The translations under genes were made by a program, and so were the position numbers. The notes beneath the pieces were generated by a model, which made no database searches, was not told the DNA's origin, and saw only the letters and a list, made by a program, of their open reading frames with translations. Source: Petrolisthes cinctipes (taxonomy: Eukaryota > Arthropoda > Malacostraca > Decapoda > Porcellanidae). Taken from it: DNA of 64,000 bases. Positions 33,041 through 44,700 of this stretch are shown piece by piece. Position 1 is the stretch's first letter; each line of letters starts with the position of its first letter. The stretch is from assembly GCA_033782935.1 (NCBI GenBank), contig JAWQEG010000286.1, positions 371,001 through 435,000 of the forward strand, in the 5' to 3' direction.

Positions 33041-34326
33041 CAATGCATGCCTTGAATATGTAAATTACAGTAATATAAAACTTTAAACAAGGGAGAAGGC
33101 AATGTATTTGAGCTCAATAATATGTTTAAATCATGTTATGTAATTATATACACCAGTAAGGGTGGAACTGATAGAAATGCCAGAAAGTGAGATACGTTGG
33201 TCACTACTTTGCTTGGGGGAGGGAGTGGGGGAGATGAAGAGGCAGTACCTTGCCTTGCCTCGTCCTCATTCTTTTCTCGTCTGCTGGGGTGACAGGTAGG
33301 AGCTCAACTCGCTCTCATCATATATATTGTATTGTGAATATAGTGAGTGGGGAATCTATTAGTCCCGTGATGGGATATAACTAACTAAAGAATATTGTGT
33401 GTTCACATTCAGACATAGTAAGTAATGTATGTTTTTTTCTCAAGCTCATTCTTTTCTTGTCTTCTGCTGGTGACAGCCATTATACCATTCTCCCTTGGTG
33501 AACAGTGACCCACGTGGTACCTAAAGATTACGAACATTTGCTGGCAATTTCATCTTTCATTATTATAGTATTGAGATTAGGATGTGATTTTTTTTATTGT
33601 ATTAACTATATTTCGGCCTTGTTGTGAAAAAATTATTATTAGGGATTATTTGGGGTATTAAGGGAGGGGGGACACCATGTAATATATATTTTTTTATATG
33701 TACTTAGCTCTGTCAACTGGCGAGACAAGGAATTGTTCCTGTCCTAGTTGACAGAACGGGGAGTAGGAGATATTAGCAAGGGAGGGGGGAAAAGAAATTA
33801 TTATTGTATTGTTTTTTTTTCGTATAATAGGTTGATAAAATAAACGAGTTTATAATTGTCTGAGTATTTTCGTCACCGATATAACAAATAGACTGTGTTC
33901 CTTTATAGATAGTAGTAGATTATTAATTCCAATCACTGATCGTACCCCCGTTAGAACTGTAGTCTGGGTTGCTTACTCGCGAGCCTTCTTAAAGTAACGT
34001 TACGCTACCCTTCCAGTGTGTGCTCACTTGGTTCCTCTGATCGACTTTGGTCTGGTGGTGGCAGCGTTTACCCAGTACTGGAGAGGAGCTGGATTTGTCC
34101 TTTGTATGATTTATTTTTGGTATTCGCAAGGCGAGTCTTGTTCCTCATCGGTATCTTGTTTTTTTTTCCAGACCAGGTTGATACAGCTATAGGATAGAGT
34201 TGTAGCATACACTGGTGGTTTTTTTTTTTGTTAAAGGCAGTGGGTTTTTGTTTCCCTCCAAGAGTAGAGTAAAAATAGTAATATCCAAGAGTAAAATAAG
34301 GGGACAAAAAAAATCGAGCTTTTACA
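33041..34326 (+). repeat. Upstream LTR, lacking its first ~488 bp
   Basis: Matches 36708-37996 almost base for base (1286 against 1289 bp). Ends TTTTACA before the primer site. Confidence 0.9.
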
Positions 34327-34327
34327 C

Positions 34328-34345
34328 TTGTGGCAGCGGTGGGAT
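34328..34345 (+). promoter_or_regulatory. Primer binding site, tRNA-Leu type
   Basis: TTGTGGCAGCGGTGGGAT is complementary, with one mismatch, to the 3' end of eukaryotic tRNA-Leu (...ATCCCACCGCTGCCA plus CCA). It follows the LTR end by one base. The downstream copy is a perfect match. Confidence 0.75.
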
Positions 34346-36219
34346 AAATCAGACCCAGAGAAATTGTTTTAGTGGAGATCCGTGGAATTGGGTCGGATGT
34401 TTAAGGTAGCCATAGTAGGACACAGTCAAGTTCCTCGAGAACTGGCGGTTGACGGTGCTCAGGTAATTGTTTATCGATCACTCGGGGCCCGTGCCAATTC
34501 ATTTTATAGTGATGAGAGATTAAAAAGAAAAAAAAAAAAAATAAATAAAATTATTAAAGTAAATTACTGGGTGTAAATGAAAATTAAAACCATTACAAAT
34601 AGAATGGTAACACGTAGTGCCACTCGACCCGAAACCATGGCAGAAGAAAAGTACAAAGTGAAGTGGTTGTTGGTGATGTAGGAGCAGTTGCAAATTCAGT
34701 AAGATTCGAAATGAGGGAATTAAAGTTACTAACGGAACAAGTGACCGATATAGAGAAGAAAGGACACGAGTTAGATCATTTAAAAACAATGACAGGGCAA
34801 ACTATATTACACAATGTCTTAATTGCCAGAAATATAAGTATAAGTAAACACGCCAAGGGATTTATTGCTAGGCTCACCCAGTTTGTTACAGACTTTGCCA
34901 GCCCTAGATCGTTGCTGTGTGAGGGATGGAGCTACTATTCTCCACGCCTTATCATCCCCAGTCCAACTCTACCACCACCTCCTAACCAGCATGGCTTCCC
35001 CGTCACGAAACCTAATCAGTGTTGCCCAACTTGGAATTGCACGGGTTGCGAAGATGATGCTGGTGATGACAGTATATACCTAGTACTGAGGATGGTGAGG
35101 ACGTGGACAACAACAAAAGTAACAGCAGCAGCAGCAGCAGCAACAACAGCACTAGCCACCCAATAACAGCACCAGAACCACAACCAACACTACGGAAGCA
35201 ATCTATATTACTAGTATCATCAACTATACCAGGGTTGTGGGGGTGGAATATGATGAACAATATGAGGAGGATATGGAACTTCCTCCACTTCATAGACGAC
35301 CTCCCAGAAGACTTCTGGAGGAAATACGGAAAAGAAAAAGAAAACTTTAACCAAAAGGGAAGTTAGAAAATAATCAAATGATAGGAAAAATGGTTATAAA
35401 TGAATATATTGAAAAATAGAAAAATAATCCAAATAATGGGAAATAAATGGGATAAATTAATATATTGAAAATTGGAAAATAAGCCAAATAATGGGAAATA
35501 ATTGTTATAAATGAAAATAGGGAAAAAGTTGAAAAGTTAAAGTTGGAAAGCGTCATGGTTCCCTATGGCCTGAAGTCAATTAGAACACAATTCATCCATA
35601 GATCTATGAAACCAGCTCAGAATATTTTTTGTGTGTAGAACTGTGGGTGTTAAGTGACACTTAGTTTTAATGGGAAGAGGTGGTGATGGACCCCCATTCC
35701 ATAGGCTCTTCCAAAAGACAGTCAGGACATTTGTCAGGGCCCCTGTATCACTTATTTACTGCATTCTGGGTTGTCATACCTTGCAGAGTCTGAGGTTTGA
35801 ATGAAGGTGAATGAAGATGAATGTGTAAAACTCAGATCATGCTTGGGATAATCGCGGGTGGGTTTAGTGACGGTAGAACCTTATTGAAGTTCTCCCGGGG
35901 TTATAGGCTTGACAGAGGAGTCTGACTGGGACGATGTGTCAATAATATCTATTGTATTTTAAAATGTGAGGTAGGGTAGAGAATTCTTTCCTGCGGGAAG
36001 GAAATACAGTCTAAAGACTGGAGGAGGAAAAGTTGGCAGTGTATCAACACTGACTAACAAGTTTGGATGAATAGTGTCTGATGTTGTTCAGTAAGGTGTA
36101 GTGATAGTGACAATAGGAATGTATGTAAAGAGTAAATGGGGGGAATTGAACTAAAAATTTAAGGGGAAATAGATAAATTAATTTTCACGGTAAGTTCCAG
36201 CTAAGGAAGGTGGGACGTG

Positions 36220-37996
36220 TGTAACACCCCTATTTTTTTATATGTATTGTTATTTAGGATATTTACGGGTATTATATATTTATATGTATTAGAATAGGCT
36301 TTGAGTGTAAGATTGTAGGGAGTAGCCAGGCTGAGATTAAACCTGACGAATAATCTTGGTGGTGGGCTTCTTCTAAAAATACTAATATGAGAAAAAGTAC
36401 AAATAATGTTTATAGTTAGAGGTTATAGATGAATAATAGAAATAATGATTATAGTTAGGTAAATAGGTTAAAGAGAGGAATAATTAAAACTTAGGTAGAT
36501 TGATAGGGATAGAGAAATACGTGGTGATAGGTGAATGTAAAATAATTTATTGGTGACAGGGAATAACCTGCATTTATTATTATAATGTATAATTACGAAG
36601 CTAACATTCCTATACTGTTACCTGCAATTTAATTGCAACTTACTAAAAAAATTAATTAGATTAGTTAGGGTCTAAAGTCAGGACAGTACATTTTCTTGTT
36701 GGCGGAACAATGCATGCCTTGAATATGTAAATTACAGTAATATAAAACTTTAAACAAGGGAGAAGGCAATGTATTTAAGCTCAATAATATGTTTAAATCA
36801 TGTTATGTAATTATATACACCAGTAAGGGTGGAACTGATAGAAATGCCAGAAAGTGAGATACGTTGGTCACTACTTTGCTTGGGGGAGGGAGTGGGGGAG
36901 ATGAAGAGGCAGTACCTTGCCTTGCCTCGTCCTCATTCTTTTCTCGTCTGCTGGGGTGACAGGTAGGAGCTCAACTCGTTCTCATCATATATATTGTATT
37001 GTGAATATAATGAGTGGGGAATCTATTAGTCCCGTGATGGGATATAACTAACTAAAGAATATTGTGTGTTCACATTCAGACATAGTAAGTAATGTATGTT
37101 TTTTCTCAAGCTCATTCTTTTCTCGTCTTCTGCTGGTGACAGCCATTATACCATTCTCCCTTGGTGAACAGTGACCCACGTGGTACCTAAAGATTACGAA
37201 CATTTGCTGGCAATTTCGTCTTTCATTATTATAGTATTGAGATTAGGATGTGATTTTTTTTTATTGTATTAACTATATTTCGGCCTTGTTGTGAAAAAAA
37301 TATTATTAGGGATTATTTGGGGTATTAAGGGAGGGGGGACACTTCATGTAATATATTTTTTTTTATATGTACTTAGCTCTGTCAACTGGCGAGACAAGGA
37401 ATTGTTCCTGTCCTAGTTGACAGAACGGGGAGTAGGAGATATTAGCAAGGGAGGGGGGAAAAGAAATTATTATTGTATTGTTTTTTTTTTCGTATAATAG
37501 GTTGATAAAATAAACGAGTTTATAATTGTCTGAGTATTTTCGTCACCGATATAACAAATAGACTGTGTTCCTTTATAGATAGTAGTAGATTATTAATTCC
37601 AATCACTGATCGTACCCCCGTTAGAACTGTAGTCTGGGTTGCTTACTCGCGAGCCTTCTTAAAGTAACGTTACGCTACCCTTCCAGTGTGTGCTCACTTG
37701 GTTCCTCTGATCGACTTTGGTCTGGTGGTGGCAGCGTTTACCCAGTACTGGAGAGGAGCTGGACTTGTCCTTTGTATGATTTATTTTTGGTATTCGCAAG
37801 GCGAGTCTTGTTCCTCATCGGTATCTTGTTTTTTTTTCCAGACCAGGTTGATACAGCTATAGGATAGAGTTGTAGCATACACTGGTGGTTTTTTTTTTTG
37901 TTAAAGGCAGTGGGTTTTTGTTTCCCTCCAAGAGTAGAGTAAAAATAGTAATATCCAAGAGTAAAATAAAGGGACAAAAAAAATCGAGCTTTTACA
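36220..37996 (+). repeat. Complete LTR (1777 bp)
   Basis: Starts TGTAACACCCC just after a purine-rich tract (ctaaggaaggtggga) and ends TTTTACA, giving TG...CA termini. Confidence 0.82.
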
Positions 37997-37997
37997 C

Positions 37998-38015
37998 TGG
38001 TGGCAGCGGTGGGAT
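37998..38015 (+). promoter_or_regulatory. Second primer binding site after the 3' LTR
   Basis: TGGTGGCAGCGGTGGGAT, 18 of 18 complementary to a tRNA-Leu 3' end. A primer site after the downstream LTR means another internal region once followed. Confidence 0.82.
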
Positions 38016-38218
38016 AAATCACCCAGAGAAATTGTTTTAGCGGAGATCCGTGGAATTGGGTCGGATGTTTAAGGTAGCCATAGTAGGACACAGTCAAGTT
38101 CCTCGAGAACTGACGGTTGACGGTGCTCAGGTAATTGTTTATCGATCACTCGGGGCCCGTGCCCATTCATTTTATAGTGATGAGTGATTAAAAAGAAAAA
38201 AGAAATAAATAAATAAAA

Positions 38219-38237
38219 TTATTATTATTTTTTTAAA

Positions 38238-38270
<33 letters not shown>

Positions 38271-38290
38271 TTTTTTTTTTTTTTTTTCCC
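38219..38290. repeat. (ATT)n and T-run
   Basis: Simple repeat that terminates the second LTR-element leader. Confidence 0.9.
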
Positions 38291-38375
38291 TTGTGGAAGA
38301 GGATATAATTTTTGGTAACCTAACATTCGTGGGTTATTACAGGAGTATGGATACAACCTGCTGTAGAGTGATATA

Positions 38376-38618
38376 GGGTCTGTTCCACAGTCGTTCGTTG
38401 TGGTTTGTAAGCACGCAAACGAATGAATGTTAGCTGTTTAAATGACTTATGGCTGAATTATTTAATGAATTTGGTGAGTAAACTATGCAGTGATCATCAT
38501 TATCTTACTGTTTGATAGATTTTGTGAATGTGGATACTCAGCTTTTGGATAATAATGAAGCCTTACAAGTGTGGTTGGTTGGGAAGCTAACAAACCAATA
38601 CCACTGTGGAATTGACCC
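38376..38618. mobile_element. M1 MITE, opposite orientation
   Basis: Starts GGGTCTGTTCCACAGTCG and ends ACTGTGGAATTGACCC. Inner sequence is the reverse complement of 27668-27912 (gcacgcaaacgaa; gtgagtaaactatgcagtgatcat). Confidence 0.88.
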
Positions 38619-38619
38619 A

Positions 38620-39105
38620 TAGTGTCCATATTAGAATCAGGTAATATAAGCTACATGATTTCCTTACTAATCAAAATATATAATTGTTGCCATAGGAAAA
38701 CACTTGTGCCTGGAATGTCTCAGACTGTGGCAGTACAGATGGTGTCTTGGACATCTATGGCAGGTTGTTTTAGGAGGTTAGTTAGGATACAGCATTACAT
38801 ACAGCACCATTTGCTGTATCAAACACCAATACCAATCCCCACAACTGAAGGAGAGGGCTACAACATTTCCATCCCATTATTGAGAGGATATATGAAAATT
38901 GGAGAAGCAAGTGATTATTATGCTTAGGGGTTTTTAAAGTAGCAGAGAAATGCACAAATCAAATGTGAGCAGTTGGACAATTGTTGGAAAAACCCTGTGG
39001 AAAATAGTAGCAGTCCTAGCTTTGTGGTAAGAGGTTCAATTATTGAGGTTGTAGATTGTGAGTGTAAAGCTTCAAATACTAGACATGACTACAATCTTGT
39101 ACCCT
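38620..39105. other. No recognised gene
   Basis: One 101-codon open frame (38622-38927) shows no recognisable domain and no support from neighbours. Confidence 0.3.
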
Positions 39106-39111
39106 AATGTA

Positions 39112-39321
39112 CAGCCACAATCAAATATCCAGCGACACTTTCCTTCCATCGTAGTAAATATCTTGGTAATAAAGAACAACACGTGTATGATTTTGCAGCA
39201 CATCATAATAATAATTGAGGGGGTTGAGTCGACGTAAAATGTTGTATGATTATATTTTTATTTGAGACTGATTTATTTGCACAATGGAAGGAAAGTGTCG
39301 GTGGATATTTGATTGTGGCTG
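39112..39321. mobile_element. Tc1/mariner-type MITE, second copy
   Basis: Same ends as 12587-12807 (CAGCCACAATCAAATATCC), flanked by TA at 39110-39111 and 39322-39323. Confidence 0.86.
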
Positions 39322-39329
39322 TACAGTAT

Positions 39330-40125
39330 GAAATATTCCAGCTGGGTAGAGTGAAGTCTTTACAGTAAATCCTTGATGTAATGTTAATAAATACTTCTAC
39401 TGTCAACTTCATTATACTCTTGGGTCCCACATTGAAGACCACCAAATATTCAGTACTGTTGGATATGTTAACATAATATCATGGGTACAAAAAATGTACA
39501 AGTTGTGGGATACATACATATTAAATTAATTAATAATAAGAGCTTGAGAGTGTGTATGTGCGTCTCATGGTGTGTGTGTGTCAGAAGCTACCCCCCATCC
39601 ACCAATCAGTAGGCCTCTGATATGGTGGCCCCGCCCACCCCACATACGGAAAACAGATAAATACCCCTCACCCACTCAGAATCGCCACTTCCTCCTGAAG
39701 ATGTCCAATGCACTGGACGAAACGTCGACCTCCCCCAACAACTCAACATTTGCCTCACTTATCCACCATCTAAGTGAAGACTTAAGAAAAACTGTAAGAA
39801 ATATTGAAAATATAAATAATAAACTCATTAATGCAGAACAAGCAATTTCCTTCAACCTCGTTTGTTTGAAAGAGAATATATATATATATACACACAAAGA
39901 CATTTGATATACCGGTACAGGAGTAATATCTCTACTTAAAAATTGCAGTAGCCTATGTTGTGTAGATGAAGGTTTTGTAGTACTGTAAGTTAATCTACAA
40001 GACAGCAGACATTTCACCTTTCAGATCCAATACCAAATCAAATTATATATTCCCAAACAGATTTTTCATTGCTAAATTGGGCCTGATTTGGTAATGAAAA
40101 ATATCAAATGGCAACCCTGCCAGTC
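39330..40125. other. Unassigned sequence
   Basis: An open frame at 39572-39907 (ends in a TATA microsatellite) contains a hydrophilic stretch LSEDLRKTVRNIENINNKL but no recognised domain. No splice or promoter evidence was found. Confidence 0.3.
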
Positions 40126-40129
40126 TACC

Positions 40130-40290
40130 AACATGGCGGATGTTTACATCGTGACGTCACGCCGATCAGCTGAGTGAGCAAGGATGAGAGACAGTAAGGA
40201 TAGTTCAGTGAAACGTCATCAATTCAGCCGTGACGTCACGCGCTCCGTGACGTCAAAGTGATGACGCTCACTGGAGACCCTAGCATGCAG
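40130..40290 (+). promoter_or_regulatory. CRE cluster, promoter-like
   Basis: Three perfect TGACGTCA sites (40152-40159, 40231-40238, 40248-40255) plus an AACATGGCGG motif (YY1-like) at about 40130, in a CpG-containing stretch. caaggatgagagacagtaag and gccgtgacgtcac...cactggagaccc match, inverted, the promoter region of the THAP gene at 48830-48925. No first exon was recognised downstream. Confidence 0.55.
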
Positions 40291-40984
40291 GAATCTCGTT
40301 CAAACTTAAATAATCTCTCCTTATTCTCGGTTTTAATACATGATTTATACATCATACGTGTGTGGTGTTCTCTAAAAGAGTTAATTGATAGTTGTGGATA
40401 TAGTTTTCATGAATAGTAGACTAGTGTATGCTATATTGAAGGCTATAGCACTGCATTTACAAGCTGATAGAGGCTCGCTCACGCCGATTCTAGCTAGCAA
40501 AACCCCGTGATATTAATTTATTACGATTAATATAGATAAGTTACAAACATAGAAAATTGGGATTATTGACTGAATTTCCTAGAGATTCGTTAATATTTCT
40601 TTATGTTGTATTACATGCATATCATGTCTCTCACCCATCTTTCTCCCCACATTAACTCTAACTTCACCCACAATTTCGCTTCTTTTTGTACATGATTTAC
40701 TTTCAAATGAGACCTTTCATTACTTGCATGAAAAAGAACGTTTCTTTACAGGCTGTTGCCCTTCTGTAGTTTTGTATATCCAGTAGTCTGTGCAGTCATT
40801 TTGCTATTCCGAGAAGTTTATTAATTTTTTCTGTTTACTCTTAATTACTATTTACTTTGCCAGTGTGCAATACACTTTTGTGTTTGAGTTATCTTGGCAT
40901 AAGTAGAAAACACTAATGTACTTCCGTTAACTACTTTAGTTCTGGAAACTGAAGATATTAAACACATTATTAAATTTGGTAAAG

Positions 40985-41350
40985 TGAGAGAAGACCAAAT
41001 TGGCAGTACAAGCTTGGAAATAAAATATTAGATAAAGCAGAGAAAGAAAGAGATTTAGGGGTAACGATAAATAAGAAATTGACACCAGATGATCATATAA
41101 ATGAAAAAGTGAGAAACATGTATACATTGTTAGCAAACTTGAGTGGCCTTCACTTATATAGATGAAGAAATGGTCAAGAAAATAATTACATCCTTTATAA
41201 GGCCTACCTTGGAATATGCTGCAGTAGTATGGAATAGTAAGGATAATAGGATATAGAAAACTTGTCAACAGGGAATACCTACAATTAGAGGTCACAGTAA
41301 GAAATTAATTAAAAGAAGAGGAAACAAAGATGTACAGAAATACAAATAGG
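40985..41350 (+). pseudogene. CR1/L2-like LINE fragment
   Basis: Encodes KILDKAEKERDLGVTINKKL (the ERDLGV block after the RT), RPTLEYAAVVWNS and, after breaks, RGHSKKLIKRRGNKDVQKY. The same family as 29560-30545 but on the plus strand. Confidence 0.75.
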
Positions 41351-41789
41351 TAAGAACATAAAAGTAGACACGAGTAATTTATTTCCTTGAACTCTAAAGT
41401 ACAGTATTAAATACAGAGGCGAGTGAAAAAAAGTGAGCAAATCTGAATGAATCAAAAGTCTGTAACCTCTCACCCATAGTGTAAAAAGTCAGCATGGAAC
41501 AGTTCTTCCTACAAAAATACAGCTACTATAATAAACTGTACATTTTAAAGCTGTTGTACAAGCCAGGAACCATGATTATCAAGTATGACATTCAACCATG
41601 TACTGAGTGCTACAGAAATTATTTATATGCTGCATCTTACCCTCTCATGCTCATTTGCATCTAACTATTCTTCCCTTGCAATGATAACTCTGAAGTTTTT
41701 AAAAATTCAAGCACATAAAGTGTTCATACAACTGGAATATGATTTAGTACCATAATCCAACAATACTTAAACTAGTACAGTACCAGGCC
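41351..41789. other. Probable 3' flank/UTR of the THAP gene
   Basis: AT-rich, no coding frames; lies just past the stop codon on the minus strand. Confidence 0.35.
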
Positions 41790-44700
41790 TCAGAAGACAT
41801 TTACTACACAGATGGTATAAGGAAACAGACTAATAAAGGGGGAACTAGCACATAGAACAAAACAGAAGCATAACAAGGCCGTGAGGATACATATAGTCAT
41901 AGATGCTGGTATAATAGGTTTATTGGCATAAGTTTGTTTTGCTTTTTCAAGGTTGTACTCTAATACCAAATTTTTGTACTCTGTATTTTCCTTAAGCAGA
42001 ATATCATTGTCTAAGGTTTGTTTTAACAATTTCTTTTTGATGTCACCATTTTCTCCAACAAGCTCCATTAATCTTTGTTCTAAACTTCCTTCCTTTGCTC
42101 GTAATTCCTCTAAATTTAGTTCTAACTGTCTTTTAATTTTTGTTACTTTCTCCAATTTTAGAGACACCTCAGACAGCTGCTGTTGTAGGGCATACACATT
42201 ATTATTCCCTGAATGTAGGAAACCACAGCAGGACCAACAAACTGCCAGATTATGTCCACCTGATGAAGCAGAGCTACCTTCTTTAGTTGTTTCTAACTCT
42301 TGGTGTTAATAGAGTCTCTCCTAGAGAAAAAGCATCCTGTAAAGCTATCCTTAGTGACTATTTCTTGACAAATACAGTACAATATACTGTATAATATACA
42401 CTACTATAATGTTAACTTACCCTTCCCAATACCAGGTGGGATGGAGAAAGTAATGAGAGGTCCTTAGTCTATCACTATTGTCTACAGTACTGTACTGTAC
42501 TTTAGAATTTCTAACAAGTTTGTAGGACAAGATCAACCTATTCTACACCCCAATGTACTTGTGTAAGTGCTCCCAAATACTGTACTACCCTTGATAATTT
42601 TCTCTAATGTTGTTGACTGATTTAAGTATCAACCAAATAACATTACTAGATAAGCTTGGTGTTAGGAAATTAACTACATTTTCTAGTTGTTACGAACCCT
42701 TGATGTCACAATGGTGTATAAGAATTCATCAGGCCAACTGTACATGCTAGAGTTGTTATGCCATAAAACTAAAACCCCTGGTCCTGGAGTGGCGGCGTCT
42801 ACGCCGTGGGACCACCCCCCAAGGCTCCCGAGGAAGGAAGCTATGGGGGCCAAACCGTCACAACATCCCCCCGCCCCCCACCAGGGGGCGCGAGTCCCTG
42901 GGGACGGCTTCGGTCACCCGGGCAATACCACACCCTCACACAACACACACAACTACACATTTTTTCATCACCGAGGAATGATTCTCCGGCTGTCATTTCT
43001 CGGCTTCTTCTTCTAGCCGGAGACATTGAAAGCAATCCTGGACCCATAAACAAATACACATGTCCGACATGCTCTAAACCCATCACATCAAGTAGGCAGA
43101 CAAAGGGTTCAGTTCAATGCAACTCTTGCAAGAACTGGACCCACTTATCATGTACAACATTAGCATCCATGAAACACTACACAAACACATGGACCTGTTC
43201 CACATGTCCCTCACCCCTTCCATCACTCCCATATGCACCTCCACCACCCTCTCCATCACTCCCACCTCCATCACCCTTACCAACACCCACACCTCCATCA
43301 CCCTTACCAACATTCCCACCTCCATCACCCTTACTTCCAACTCCAACAACACCTCCACCTCCTTCCCCCCTACACTCTCCTCTCCCCCGTGCAGCAGCAC
43401 CTAACACACACCGCACACATAACATTAACATACTTCAACTAAACATAGATGGCATAAACACCAAAAAACAAGAACTCACACACTTCATCATACAACATAA
43501 TATACACATTGCCATCTTACAAGAAACAAAACTACGCAACACAAACAAAACACCTACATTCACCAATTTCACCACCATCAGACAGGACCGGGCCAACGGC
43601 AATGGCGGTGGACTCATCACCCTAGTCCATAAATCCCTTAATTATATTGAAACCAGTGGGGAACTCAAATCCCTCCTCCCCCATCACGACACCACCACAG
43701 AAATTCAAAGCATTAAAGTCCGCACTGGTAAATCATCCAATATCTCAATAGTTAATTTATACATCCACCCCCAAACCAGCCCAACAGTTCCCCAAAACTT
43801 CTCCCCCCAGCTACATCTGATCACCAACCAACCTGACCTCATCCTGGGTGGTGATTTCAACGCCAAGACGTCGGCCTGGTACGTCAACAACCCCGACACA
43901 GACAGAGGGCTTGAAATCCTTGCACAAACAGACAACCTCATCTCATTAAACAACCCACATCAACACACTCATATCCCTCACCAAGCCCTCTTCCAACCAT
44001 CCTCTCCCGACATATCCTTTTGCTCTCCCAACCTCGCCCCCAGAACATCATGGAGAGTGGTCAGAACCCTCGGCTCTGACCACCTTCCAATCATAATCAC
44101 CACTAAAACAAGAATCACCCCAGTTGGCCACAGACACACAAACACAAATTACAAAAGTGCCAACTGGGAAACCTTCACTATGGAAACAGAACAACACTTC
44201 GAAACACTGAACAGTACACCCATCACAAACATCAACACAGCTGTTCAAAAATTCAATACAATTATACAAAACGCAGACAAACAGCACATCCCTAGAGGTA
44301 ACAGAAGAAAACACAACCCCAACTTCACAACAGAAATTCAAGACCTCATCAAACAACGTGACACTCTTAAACACACATCCCCAACTCCTCTTACACAACA
44401 CACAATAAACCAAATACAAGCACTAAATACACAAATAAACAACAAAATTAAAGAACAAAAAACACTTAACTGGCAAAGTTTTGTCAACACACTTAACCAC
44501 ACAACCAACACCAGCAAACTCTACAAAACACTAAACAGCATCACACTGTCCAACAGCAACACTACACAATCACATGCAGCCATCACAACAACAGACACTA
44601 TACCCTCTAACAAACAACAAGCAAACACACTCATCCAACATTTTTCGCACGTCAGCCACCTTCACCCTCACCCTGAAGACAGACGAGTCATTAGACGCAA

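Larger units (their letters stand above)
33041..38224 (+). mobile_element. LTR retrotransposon, LTR-internal-LTR-leader arrangement
   Basis: A partial LTR (33041-34326), an internal part (34327-36219), a full LTR (36220-37996) and then a second leader (37997-38224). The two LTR segments and two leaders are near-identical. The internal part is only 1.9 kb with short broken frames (34663-35166 open but no recognisable domain), so gag-pol is almost entirely deleted. A coiled, Leu/Lys-rich start after AUG near 34638 breaks after 14 codons. Family not determinable from coding sequence. Confidence 0.85.

Noticed and set aside
37998..38224. Start of a second complete LTR element after the downstream LTR
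   Set aside because: Only about 210 bp of leader remains before an (ATT)n run and unrelated sequence. No coding region or further LTR follows.
39690..39745. Hammerhead-ribozyme-like ctgaaga...ggacgaaac core
   Set aside because: The core heptamer and GAAA are present, but stem II needs an unpaired base and no pairing stems I and III could be found. Probably chance.
43083..43442. Alternative open frames within the LINE proline-rich linker
   Set aside because: Low-complexity C-rich sequence is open in several frames; only the frame continuous with endonuclease and RT is supported.
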